From: GCA-003244245 sp050699835
Lineage (GTDB): Bacteria > Actinomycetota > Actinomycetes > Mycobacteriales > Pseudonocardiaceae
DNA: 7,804 nt
Assembly (NCBI GenBank): GCA_050699835.1
Contig: JBOHFW010000249.1
Location: 1-7,804 of the forward strand
Reading direction: 5' to 3'
This document shows positions 1 through 6,436 of the stretch, in pieces. The translations under genes were made by a program, and so were the position numbers. Within the stretch, counting starts at the first letter, position 1. Each line of letters starts with the position of its first letter. Below the pieces are notes generated by a model, which ran no database searches, was not told the origin of the DNA, and was given only the letters and a program-made list of their open reading frames with translations.

Positions 1-440
1 GGTCTGCGGCGGTCGCGGCGACGTTGGTCAGTGTCGCCGCCGCCACCCGCCTCGGCGGCGACGTCCCGATCGTGCTGCGCAGTGCGGGTCCGGCGCACCT
101 GCGCCCCTGGCTGGACCGGCTCGCCGAGGCGTGGGCGCTCGCCGACCGCTACGGCATCCCGCTGGCGGAGCTGCTCGATGCGGTGCGCAGCGACACCGAG
201 CACCGGGTGCGCTTCGCCGCCGAGGTGCAGGCCAGGCTGGCCGGCCCCCGGGCGACCGCCGCGGTGCTGGCCGGGCTGCCACTGCTGGGGCTGGCGTTGG
301 GTCACGCGGTGGGCGCTGCGCCCTGGCGGGTGCTGTCCGGGACGCCGGTGGGTCAACTGCTGCTGGTGATCGGTACCGGCCTGGCCTGCGGTGGTGTGCT
401 GTGGAGTGCGCGGTTGGTGTCCGGGGCGGTGCCAGCATGA
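1..440 (+). CDS. tadB: TadB-like type II secretion F-domain protein (3' part only)
   Basis: The reading frame is open from base 3, so the gene starts before the window and only its last 145 residues are visible. They form the end of a type II secretion system F (GspF/TadB) domain: a long amphipathic helical stretch containing ALADRYGIPLAELLDAV, then EVQARLAGPRATAAVLAGLP leading into a hydrophobic segment, and a second hydrophobic segment (GQLLLVIGTGLACGGVLW) close to the C-terminus. Proteins of this family are inner-membrane platform proteins that couple the TadA ATPase to pilin assembly. The stop overlaps the start of the next gene (ATGA at 437-440), which indicates translational coupling with a second F-domain protein, the usual TadB-TadC order. 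The TadA ATPase expected upstream lies outside the window. The family call is firm; the exact equivalence to TadB rests on gene order. Confidence 0.85.
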   Translation, partial: SAAVAATLVSVAAATRLGGDVPIVLRSAGPAHLRPWLDRLAEAWALADRYGIPLAELLDAVRSDTEHRVRFAAEVQARLAGPRATAAVLAGLPLLGLALGHAVGAAPWRVLSGTPVGQLLLVIGTGLACGGVLWSARLVSGAVPA

Positions 441-1045
441 TCGAACAGGCAATGGCGAGCCTGCTGACGGCGGCGGCACTGCTGACGGTGCCCGGTCCGG
501 CGGGCCCCCGGTCACGGCTGCCGCGGGCTCTGGAATCCCGCCCCTCACCGGGACAAGACGCCGTCCCATCGCGCTGGCTTCGGCCGGGTGCGGACCCCGG
601 CGACCAGTCGTTAGAACTGGCCGGTACCTGGGAGTTGCTTGCGGCCTGCTTGCGGGCCGGGATGCCGGTGGCGGCAGCGGTGCGAGCGGTCGCCGAGCGG
701 CTTGGTGCTCCGGCCGGGCCGGTGTTGCGCCGCACCGCGGAGTTGCTCGCCCTGGGCGCCGACCCTGCGCAGGCCTGGCAGCCCACCCTGGAGTGTCCCA
801 GCACCGCGCGGCTGGGTAGAGCCGCCCGGCGCAGTGGCCGCAGCGGCACCGCGCTCGCCGGGTCACTCACTCGGCTGGCCGCGGAAGTGCGAGCGGGCGC
901 CCGGGAGCGCTCCGAGGCCCGAGCGCAGCGCGCCGGGGTGCTCATCGCCGCTCCACTCGGCCTGTGCTTCCTGCCAGCTTTTCTCGCGATCGGCGTCGTA
1001 CCCGTGCTGATCGGACTGACCGCCGGCCTCATACAGCAGTGGTGA
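437..1045 (+). CDS. tadC: TadC-like type II secretion F-domain protein
   Basis: This gene encodes a 202-residue membrane protein. A short hydrophobic segment lies near the N-terminus (about residues 5-18), followed by a Pro/Arg-rich linker to about residue 58. An F-domain core (about 60-165) includes LAGTWELLAACLRAGMPVAA and a later RSGRSGTALAGSLTRLA stretch. The C-terminal hydrophobic region (167-199) is long enough for one or two membrane helices. It is short compared with classical TadC proteins, as is usual for the actinobacterial form. Together with the preceding gene it would form the membrane platform for pilin polymerisation. The ATG at 437 was chosen because it gives the ATGA overlap with the upstream stop and leads directly into the hydrophobic start; an upstream in-frame extension exists but would overlap the previous gene widely. 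Assignment to the family is confident; the specific subunit role is inferred from gene order. Confidence 0.85.
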   Translation: MIEQAMASLLTAAALLTVPGPAGPRSRLPRALESRPSPGQDAVPSRWLRPGADPGDQSLELAGTWELLAACLRAGMPVAAAVRAVAERLGAPAGPVLRRTAELLALGADPAQAWQPTLECPSTARLGRAARRSGRSGTALAGSLTRLAAEVRAGARERSEARAQRAGVLIAAPLGLCFLPAFLAIGVVPVLIGLTAGLIQQW

Positions 1046-1061
1046 TCAGAAATTTCCTACC

Positions 1062-1069
1062 GAGAGGAG
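1062..1069 (+). promoter_or_regulatory. Strong Shine-Dalgarno sequence of the pilin gene
   Basis: GAGAGGAG lies 7 nt before the ATG at 1077. It is the best match to the anti-Shine-Dalgarno sequence in this operon, and it sits in the only intergenic gap (1046-1076) among the five pilus genes. This fits a pilin needed in large excess over the platform proteins. It also supports the start at 1077; a second in-frame ATG follows immediately at 1080. Confidence 0.8.
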
Positions 1070-1076
1070 TTTCACC

Positions 1077-1295
1077 ATGATGACCGAGAGCAAGATCATG
1101 CGGTGGTGGCGGCTGGTCGTCGCTCGACTGGCCGGTGCGGTACATGGGGAGGCAGGCATGAGCACTGTCGAGTATGCGATCGGGACGATCGCTGCGGCGG
1201 CGTTTGCCGCCGTGCTCTATCAAGTCGTGACCGGCGGTGCCGTGACGGGCGCGCTCACCGACCTGGTGCAGCAGGCGTTGTCGGTGAAGTTCTGA
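1077..1295 (+). CDS. DUF4244 family Flp-type pilin
   Basis: This gene encodes a 72-residue prepilin-like protein. Residues 1-27 form a basic leader (RWWRLVVARLAG) ending in Gly27. MSTVEYAIGTIAAAAFAAVL follows, so after the predicted cleavage at Gly27 there is a Glu at +5 (Glu32) and a Tyr at +6 (Tyr33). This is the signature of Flp pilins processed by a TadV-type prepilin peptidase. The hydrophobic helix runs from about residue 34 to 51 and a short C-terminal tail completes the protein. Length and sequence match DUF4244, the family in this position of actinobacterial Tad clusters (Rv3656c in M. tuberculosis). It is likely the main structural subunit of the fibre. No peptidase gene is seen in the window. 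The stop TGA shares one base with the next ATG (TGATG at 1293-1297), so the genes are coupled. Confidence 0.92.
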   Translation: MMTESKIMRWWRLVVARLAGAVHGEAGMSTVEYAIGTIAAAAFAAVLYQVVTGGAVTGALTDLVQQALSVKF

Positions 1296-1651
1296 TGCCT
1301 CTCCCCGGTGGGACTGACGATCGGGGCGCGGTCACCGTAGAGGCGGCGCTCGCGCTGGGCTCGCTGGTCGTCGTGCTCGCCCTGGTCCTGGCCGCGGTCT
1401 CCGCGATGGCGGCGCAGTTACGGTGCATCGATGCCGCCCGCGAGGCGGCCCGGCTGACCGCCCGGGGCGAGCAGGCCCGCGCCGAACAGCTCGCCAAGAA
1501 GATCGCTCCGCGTGGCGCGGCGGTCACGGTAACCATCCGCGGCGACGAGATCACCGCGCAGGTCTCCGCGAACCCGGTGGCTGGGTTGTTACCTGGGATC
1601 GAGGTCGCGGCCGAGGCCGCCGCGATCATGGAACCGGTGGCCGTGCCATGA
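1295..1651 (+). CDS. TadE-like pseudopilin
   Basis: This gene encodes a 118-residue protein. Its N-terminus DDRGAVTVEAALALGSLVVV carries a prepilin-type site: Gly11 followed by Glu16 at +5 and a long hydrophobic helix (about residues 17-40). After the helix comes the TadE-typical IDAAREAARLTARGE stretch, in which the periplasmic or exterior part is Ala/Arg-rich and helical, then a small beta-type region (AVTVTIRGDEITAQVSA). The family supplies minor pilins or pseudopilins that are cleaved like Flp and needed for pilus assembly. The M. tuberculosis counterpart by position is Rv3655c. The ATG at 1295 overlaps the preceding stop by one base; a longer version of the frame starting upstream would run through the pilin gene and is not credible. 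The stop overlaps the next start as ATGA at 1648-1651. Confidence 0.87.
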   Translation: MPLPGGTDDRGAVTVEAALALGSLVVVLALVLAAVSAMAAQLRCIDAAREAARLTARGEQARAEQLAKKIAPRGAAVTVTIRGDEITAQVSANPVAGLLPGIEVAAEAAAIMEPVAVP

Positions 1652-2001
1652 CCACGCGCGTCGACGATCGGGGCGTGGCCACAGTGTGGGCGGCCGGGGC
1701 GATTGCAGTACTGGTCACTATGGCCGTGTTCGGGTTGTACCTGGGTGAGGCCATGGTTGCCCGCCACCACGCCGAGTCGGCCGCAGATCTGGCCGCGCTG
1801 GCAGGCGCCGCGCAGGCGCTGCCCGGTGAGGCCGACGCCTGCACCCAAGCCCGCCGAATCACCGACCGTATGCGGGTACGGCTGACCTCGTGTCAGCTGC
1901 GCAACTGGAACGTGCTGGTGGACGTGGCGGCCCAACCCGCTGGCTGGCTGGGCCGCCTCGGAACTGCCACCGCCCAAGCCCGCGCCGGCCCTGCCCCCTA
2001 A
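1648..2001 (+). CDS. Rv3654c-type TadE-like protein of the helicase/secretion neighbourhood
   Basis: This gene encodes a 117-residue protein with N-terminus DDRGVATVWAAGAIAVLVTM. It resembles a TadE start, but the +5 position after Gly9 is Trp14, not Glu, so it may not be handled as a normal pseudopilin. One hydrophobic helix (about 13-33) is followed by EAMVARHHAESAADLAALAG, the stretch typical of this family. Two cysteines, Cys65 and Cys82, bracket a short helix and precede a beta-like NVLVDVAAQP; the same two-Cys layout is familiar from Rv3654c relatives and could form a disulphide. It is translationally coupled to the TadE-like gene and ends the operon. In many actinobacteria the next gene is a DEAD/DEAH helicase; none is present here. 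Function beyond association with the Tad apparatus is not known from the sequence. Confidence 0.87.
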   Translation: MTTRVDDRGVATVWAAGAIAVLVTMAVFGLYLGEAMVARHHAESAADLAALAGAAQALPGEADACTQARRITDRMRVRLTSCQLRNWNVLVDVAAQPAGWLGRLGTATAQARAGPAP

Positions 2002-2142
2002 TCCATAAGGTTCTCTCTCACCCGGCTTTCCGGCATCGTTTACCCGTCAGGCATGCACAGTCCGGTAGTGGTGAACATGCTGCTCGCTAGGCTCAGCCTT
2101 TAAGGCCTTTAAGAAAATCGTCTCAAGCGCCGATGGACGGGA
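2002..2142. other. Spacer after the pilus operon
   Basis: No gene is supported here. A CCGG-CTTT-CCGG mini-hairpin at 2022-2033 is too weak to call a terminator. The one clear structure is a 9-bp tandem repeat at 2096-2113, listed separately. No promoter with two convincing boxes was found, although TAGGCT at 2088-2093 could be a -10. Confidence 0.5.
2096..2113. repeat. Perfect 9-bp tandem repeat (GCCTTTAAG twice)
   Basis: GCCTTTAAG at 2096-2104 is followed directly by an identical copy at 2105-2113. The pair lies 29 bp before the ATG of the broken regulator at 2143. A repeated site in this place could have been an operator of that regulator or a polymerase-slippage duplication; the sequence does not decide. 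Confidence 0.9.
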
Positions 2143-2557
2143 ATGATCGTGAGCCTGGAGCCTTCTGAGCTGGGAGCTCTCAAGCGTGCCCTCGGTCGCC
2201 AGTTGGTCGCTGCGAGGCAGGCCGCCGACTGCTCACCCGGGCTTCTGGAGGACGGCTGATGAGCTGGTCAAGGCTGTTGGGGCGGTGCTGGCCGGATGCG
2301 AGCAGGTGCAAGCGGCCAAGCAGGAACACGAGGTCCGGAGCCGGGAGGCAGAGCTGGCCAAGGCGTACGCTGAGGCTCAGGCGCTGCGGGCTACCACTAG
2401 CTGCCCGCAATACGGCTTGCTCGCTCTGGTGTCGCCGAGTTCGACAAGAGAGCTTCTCGCCGGGCCCTCAACAGCCCTGCTGTCGAACTCGGCGACACCA
2501 GAGCGGCACCACAACGTGGACACCCCGACCCTCCAACTGCCGCTCGACCGGTTCTGA
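2143..2557 (+). pseudogene. Remnant of an XRE-family (helix-turn-helix) regulator
   Basis: An ATG at 2143 opens a 38-codon frame whose residues ALGRQLVAARQAADCS look like the first helix of an actinobacterial XRE helix-turn-helix domain; it stops at 2257-2259. In the +1 frame, from about 2240, GFWRTADELVKAVGAVLAGC and the following QVQAAKQEHEVRSREAELAK match the part that normally comes after the domain (FW-x-RADE...GALVAGY...). The recognition helix between them is missing, roughly 25 residues or 70-80 bp, with a frame change. The simplest reading is a deletion near 2228-2243 that destroyed DNA binding. The +1 frame stays open to 2557, but after about 2395 it runs through the inverted repeat and no longer resembles the family. 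Such regulators often sit beside accessory or biosynthetic genes in actinomycetes. The family call is from motif memory and needs an alignment. Confidence 0.6.
2422..2505. repeat. Perfect 25-bp inverted repeat with 34-nt loop
   Basis: Bases 2422-2446 (beginning CGCTCTGGTGTCGCC and ending GAGTTCGACA) are the exact reverse complement of 2481-2505. The loop is 2447-2480. Pairing stops sharply at both ends of the stem. There is no T-run after the second arm, so this is not a standard intrinsic terminator, although actinobacterial terminators may lack one. It sits in the tail of the broken regulator and about 105-190 bp before the putative promoter of the purine-type operon. Candidates are a strong transcription barrier, a recombination or transposition scar, a small non-autonomous element, or an operator of an inverted-site binding protein. 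Confidence 0.95.
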
Positions 2558-2726
2558 ATAATGCTCATAAACATGCCAGGTGGGGCGCAGTGAAGATCAA
2601 TGTATTTTTGATACTACAGGCGGCCAAGCCGTATACAATACCATTTCCCCATAACGGAATCGATCGGACTTTCTGCCGACTCGCCGAGATGATCAGACCG
2701 CAAGACTTCGGGACAGCGGAGGAAAT
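2558..2726. other. AT-rich leader region of the purSL-purQ operon
   Basis: No gene is seen. The stretch is much richer in A/T than the flanks (27 G/C of 60 at 2581-2640) and contains the promoter candidate listed separately. I looked for a purine riboswitch fold and for a Bacillus-type PurR box and found neither. From the predicted transcription start near 2645 the leader would be about 80 nt. Confidence 0.5.
2608..2637 (+). promoter_or_regulatory. Putative vegetative (sigma-70/HrdB type) promoter of purSL-purQ
   Basis: TTGATA at 2608-2613 resembles a -35 box and TATACA at 2632-2637 (within TATACAAT) a -10 box, with 18 bp between them. Transcription would start near 2645. This is the best two-box match in the region and it lies in unusually AT-rich DNA before an isolated two-gene operon. 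It is a pattern match only; the TACAAT register would give a less favourable 20-bp spacer. Confidence 0.45.
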
Positions 2727-5510
2727 TTGATACACAAGTTTTCAGTTCGGACCGTCGGGGTTGTGGAGCCGGAAGTCGAACACCTACGAAGAACGCTTGG
2801 CCTTCCCGATCTTGAGGTTTGGCACGATTACTACATCGAATTCGAACACGGGTTGTCTGAAGATGATCGAGCAGCCTTGGGCGCCGCGCTAGGTGACCCG
2901 ATCGGCACAATCGTCACGGTGGACCAGCCATTGCAATCACACACCATCATGGTTTCCCACCGTCGTGGCATTGTGGATAATGAGAATGGCTCCATCGTAA
3001 CGATGTGTGCTCTACTTGGCATTCGAGCACAGGCTGGGAAGCTGGCGATAAACTACCGGTCACTGTCACCACGACTTCGCGAAGTGATCGAGGCCAACCG
3101 GTTCAACAATTCCATTGAAGAGCTTCATGAGACCGAGCCACACTACAAAACGTTGCGTCCAGCCGGAATGTACCTATCAACCGAGCGCCACAACCTCAGC
3201 TCGATGGATGATGCCGCGCTCACCTCGTTGGGCAAGGCGAGAGGTCGAAACCTTTCACTGTTACAAATGCGCCACATCCGCTGGATTCAGGAGACCCTCG
3301 GCCACTCGTCGACCACTGACGTATTGCTCGAAGCGCTGGACGCGCGGTGGAGTGACCACTGCGCGCACACGACGTGGAAATCACTCGGCGACCTGCTCGA
3401 TCGACTGGTTCGGGCGTCCCGAGACACCGGCAATCCGAACATCGTGAGCATGTTCCACGATAACGCGGGAGTGTGGGAGTTCTACGAAGGGTACGCGCTG
3501 GCGATCAAGGCCGAAACCCACAACGGCCCATCGGCGATCTCGGCCTATTTCGGTCAACTAACCAAGCTCGGCGGGGTCTTACGAGACATCCTCGGCACCG
3601 GGCTGGGCGCCGACCCTATTGGCTGCTTCGAGTACACCGCGACCGGACTTCCCGAGGCCGCCGCCCCGATCAGGGGACGACCAGGAGCCCGACAAATTGC
3701 GCTGGAAACGATTCGGGCCATCAAAGAATACGGCAACACCTTCGGCGTGCCGATGATGTGGTCCCACATGACTTTCCACCCGAGCTACCGGGCCAAACCG
3801 TTCGCGTTGGGCGGCAGCATCGGCATCCTGCCCATGACAGCCGCGCAACGGGGACAGCCTGTGAATGGTGACTTTGTCGTGCTGATCGGCGGACTTACTG
3901 GCAACGAGGGGATACATGGTGCGTCGGCTAGTTCGGCGGGCAGCACCATGGATGAGGCAGCCGTGCAGATCGGTGCCCCGCTGGAGCAGGTCAAGTTCCG
4001 CGAGGCACTGCTTGACCTGCGAGATGCTGGCTGCTTGCGGGCACTAACGGACATCGGTGGCGCTGGTCTCAATAGCGCGGTAGGCGAGATCGGTCAAGGG
4101 TCCGGAATCTGGATCAATACGGCTTTGGTCCCTCTCAAGACTTCGGCTCTGCCGATGTGGCGGATCCTGCTGTCGGAGTCGCAGGAACGAATGCTGCTGG
4201 CTGTACCGCCGGAGATGGCTACCCCGACACGCCGAATCCTCGAACGACACCAGGTCCGGAATACGGTCATCGGACGATTTACCGACAACGGCCGATACTG
4301 CGTGTTCCACCAGCCTAGCCTGACAGAACAGGAGGTGATCACGCTTGCCCCCGGCGTCGTACCAGCTGATCACGGAGAACTTGGGTTTGATGTCCCGTAT
4401 GCCCTGCTCGATGTGCAAATCCCTCGTCGAAACATCGGCCCGATACTATCGACGGGATCGACCACACCGGTCTGGCCCGTGCTGGAGACCAGTAATGTGC
4501 TGGGGCTTCTCGAGCGGGTCGTTGCCGACGCTGAGGTCGCGTCCCAGCATTATGCGGACGCACAGTACGACTCTACTGTGCAAGGAAATACCGTGCATGG
4601 CCCGCGATACGGCCAGCGATCCCCGGTGACTGCTGGCTATTGGGCTTGCGCACCGGTTCACGGCACAGCGATAGCCGCTGTGGTGTCTGCTGCCTTTAAC
4701 GCGTGGTTGTTTGAGGCTCACCCGGTGCGAGCGTTGCGTCAGATGTTCTGTGGCCTGATCGCCGGACAAGTTTTGGCCGGGGTGAACCTGCACGACATCT
4801 GCGTATGCGACAACTTCTACACCCCGCATCTCGCCGAGCACTGGAAAGAATGGCTTGTCGCCATGGTTGACGAGTTGGCTATGCTAGTCCGCCATTTCGA
4901 GGTGCCCATCATCTCCGGCAAAGATTCCTCCGCCGGTTCGACGCACACTGACGAGGGTGTGGTGAGCGTGCCACCGGCCGTCTTTCTCACGGCACTGGGC
5001 AAGGTGTCACATTATGACCGGCTGCTTGGCGAAGAGTGGACTAAGCCGAGCAGTCTTCTGGTACAGATCGGACCGAGGACGCCCACGATAACCGGGACCG
5101 TCGCGGCCCGGACCCTCGGCATCAGCGACGGCATACCCGATGACATATCGCTAGACGAGATGGACCGCTATCTGCGGGCACGCGCAGCCAATCGACACCT
5201 TTTCCGAAGCGGTACCCGACTTGGTCCCGGTGGGCTGGTTACCCAGGTAATTCTCGGGTCACTCGCCAGCGGCCTTGGAGTCGATCTTGTTCATTCTCTC
5301 GGTGACGCAGAGGCTCTGTTCGCTGAACACCGATGTGGCGCCCTCGTCGAGATCGATGAGGGTGACCTGGCCGCGTTACCGCAGGAGTTGCGCCCTGCGA
5401 CTGTGGGCCGGCTGAACAGCAACGAAGGTGTACGACTGGCCGAGACGGAGTTACTTACTCCGGTTGTCAGAGAACGCTGGGCCACATCGTTCGTCAGGAG
5501 ACTCGAGTGA
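2727..5510 (+). CDS. purL: PurSL-type phosphoribosylformylglycinamidine synthase, synthetase subunit
   Basis: This 927-residue protein of the PurL superfamily carries out the ATP-dependent step that turns formylglycinamide ribonucleotide into its amidine with ammonia from a partner glutaminase (purine step 4). Length and layout fit the fused PurSL type: PurS-like N-terminal region (to about residue 170), first synthetase half (about 180-500), second, more divergent half (about 570-900), and no glutaminase domain. Visible motifs are WSDHCAH (208-214), AETHNGPS (262-269), LGTGLGADPI (289-298), GGLTGNEGIHGA (388-399), LTDIGGAGL (440-448), SESQERM (483-489) and SGKDS (730-734). ETHNHPS of short PurL proteins reads ETHNGPS here. 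The TTG start at 2727 has GGAGG at 2718-2722 and opens directly into the PurS-like region. purQ overlaps the stop by 4 bases. GC is clearly below both flanks. The family is sure; whether the substrate is the purine intermediate or a related amide is open. Confidence 0.9.
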   Translation: MIHKFSVRTVGVVEPEVEHLRRTLGLPDLEVWHDYYIEFEHGLSEDDRAALGAALGDPIGTIVTVDQPLQSHTIMVSHRRGIVDNENGSIVTMCALLGIRAQAGKLAINYRSLSPRLREVIEANRFNNSIEELHETEPHYKTLRPAGMYLSTERHNLSSMDDAALTSLGKARGRNLSLLQMRHIRWIQETLGHSSTTDVLLEALDARWSDHCAHTTWKSLGDLLDRLVRASRDTGNPNIVSMFHDNAGVWEFYEGYALAIKAETHNGPSAISAYFGQLTKLGGVLRDILGTGLGADPIGCFEYTATGLPEAAAPIRGRPGARQIALETIRAIKEYGNTFGVPMMWSHMTFHPSYRAKPFALGGSIGILPMTAAQRGQPVNGDFVVLIGGLTGNEGIHGASASSAGSTMDEAAVQIGAPLEQVKFREALLDLRDAGCLRALTDIGGAGLNSAVGEIGQGSGIWINTALVPLKTSALPMWRILLSESQERMLLAVPPEMATPTRRILERHQVRNTVIGRFTDNGRYCVFHQPSLTEQEVITLAPGVVPADHGELGFDVPYALLDVQIPRRNIGPILSTGSTTPVWPVLETSNVLGLLERVVADAEVASQHYADAQYDSTVQGNTVHGPRYGQRSPVTAGYWACAPVHGTAIAAVVSAAFNAWLFEAHPVRALRQMFCGLIAGQVLAGVNLHDICVCDNFYTPHLAEHWKEWLVAMVDELAMLVRHFEVPIISGKDSSAGSTHTDEGVVSVPPAVFLTALGKVSHYDRLLGEEWTKPSSLLVQIGPRTPTITGTVAARTLGISDGIPDDISLDEMDRYLRARAANRHLFRSGTRLGPGGLVTQVILGSLASGLGVDLVHSLGDAEALFAEHRCGALVEIDEGDLAALPQELRPATVGRLNSNEGVRLAETELLTPVVRERWATSFVRRLE

Positions 5511-6196
5511 AGCCGACTGTCAACGTCCTGTACCTGCCCGGTACCAATTGCCATGCCGAGACGCTGCGGGCGTTCGCCCATGTTGGCGCTAGCCCTAGGC
5601 TGCTGTTCCTCTTCGACGTCACGTCAGGCAAGGCAAGACTGGACGACGCTGACATCCTGTGTATTCCTGGAGGCTTCTCGTTCGGTGATCACCTTGGCGC
5701 CGGAGCGGTCGCCGGGCTGCTGCTCCGGACCCAACTGGCCGATCAGTTTGACGCCTGTCAGGATCGGCCGATTCTGGGCATCTGCAACGGCTTCCAGATT
5801 ATTGTCCGAGCCGGCTGCTTCGGGTCGAATCTGGCTTTGAAGACCAACGCCTCTGGCACGTTTTATGACCAACCGGACCAGCGCCACATGGTGCCAGCAG
5901 ACAACGATAGCCCATGGCTAGCAGGTCTGGGCGGTGAGGTCCTGAAGTTTCCCTGCGCCCACGGTGAAGGGCGCCTGATCCACAACGGTTCCGAAGATAC
6001 CCGAGAATGGCGCCCCGCACTACACTACCCGGACGGCGCAAATCCGGACGGTTCGACAGGGGGTATCGCGGGCATCACGAGCACCAACGGCCTCATATTC
6101 GGTCTAATGAACCATCCTGAACGGGCCCGCGATCCGCACGTGCGGTTGGCATTCTTCGAAAACGGGGTGCGCGCTGCCGGCGCCTCCCGCAGGTAG
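5507..6196 (+). CDS. purQ: PurQ glutaminase subunit of phosphoribosylformylglycinamidine synthase
   Basis: This 229-residue class-I (triad) glutamine amidotransferase hydrolyses glutamine and passes ammonia to the synthetase subunit. The N-terminal LYLPGTNCHAET (8-19) and IPGGFSFGDHLGAGAVAG (53-70) are PurQ hallmarks. The nucleophile is Cys93 in GICNGFQ, and the other triad members are His203 and Glu205 in MNHPERA. A CAHGEGR stretch in the last third is also typical of PurQ. All catalytic residues are present and the length is normal for a stand-alone PurQ, so it should be active. The GTG at 5507 overlaps the purL stop (GTGA at 5507-5510) and AGGAG at 5496-5500 is 6 nt upstream, so the two subunits are translationally coupled and probably made in equal amounts. 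The tight pairing with the PurSL-type gene argues that they form one complex, not that PurQ serves a distant PurL. Confidence 0.94.
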   Translation: MKPTVNVLYLPGTNCHAETLRAFAHVGASPRLLFLFDVTSGKARLDDADILCIPGGFSFGDHLGAGAVAGLLLRTQLADQFDACQDRPILGICNGFQIIVRAGCFGSNLALKTNASGTFYDQPDQRHMVPADNDSPWLAGLGGEVLKFPCAHGEGRLIHNGSEDTREWRPALHYPDGANPDGSTGGIAGITSTNGLIFGLMNHPERARDPHVRLAFFENGVRAAGASRR

Positions 6197-6436
6197 ATTA
6201 TCTTGCGGACGAAACACGCAGCGCGGATGCGGACAAGCCGGCAGTGGTGGACCGGGATCGCCGTACGGACGCCTCGCGGCGCTGCCAGTCAGTGCGCTGT
6301 GGACCGAACCCCGCACCGCATCAGCAGCGGACGCAGATCAGCGTCGCTCTTGGCTGACTTGCACCGTGACCGCTACCGTGCGCTCGCATGGGGCACGATC
6401 ACAACATGGGGGCCACCGTGTCGGTGTGGGGGTGTG
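6197..6436. other. Spacer between purQ and the flippase gene
   Basis: No gene is supported. TGCGGAC occurs at 6204-6210 and again at 6228-6234. A possible weak promoter is TTGGCT (6350-6355) with TACCGT (6374-6379), spacing 18 bp, facing the flippase gene. A 20-codon frame from ATG at 6388 ends inside the flippase start and has no supporting feature. No convincing terminator was found after purQ, so read-through into the flippase gene is possible. Confidence 0.4.

Noticed and set aside
28..1032. 334-codon open frame on the minus strand opposite the tadB/tadC genes
   Set aside because: It is Arg/Pro/Ala-rich low-complexity translation typical of antisense frames in GC-rich DNA, and both genes on the plus strand have clear family matches.
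2022..2033. CCGG-CTTT-CCGG hairpin as terminator of the pilus operon
   Set aside because: The stem is only 4 bp and is not followed by a clear T-run.
2437..2490. GTTCGA/TCGAAC in the inverted-repeat arms as a mycobacterial-type SOS (LexA) box
   Set aside because: The half-sites are separated by the whole loop instead of a 4-base spacer, so they do not form a LexA operator.
2186..2557. A 123-codon frame from GTG at 2186 as an intact gene
   Set aside because: Its first 18 or so codons are an out-of-frame reading of the regulator's first helix and its last third runs through both inverted-repeat arms; it is better explained as a pseudogene.
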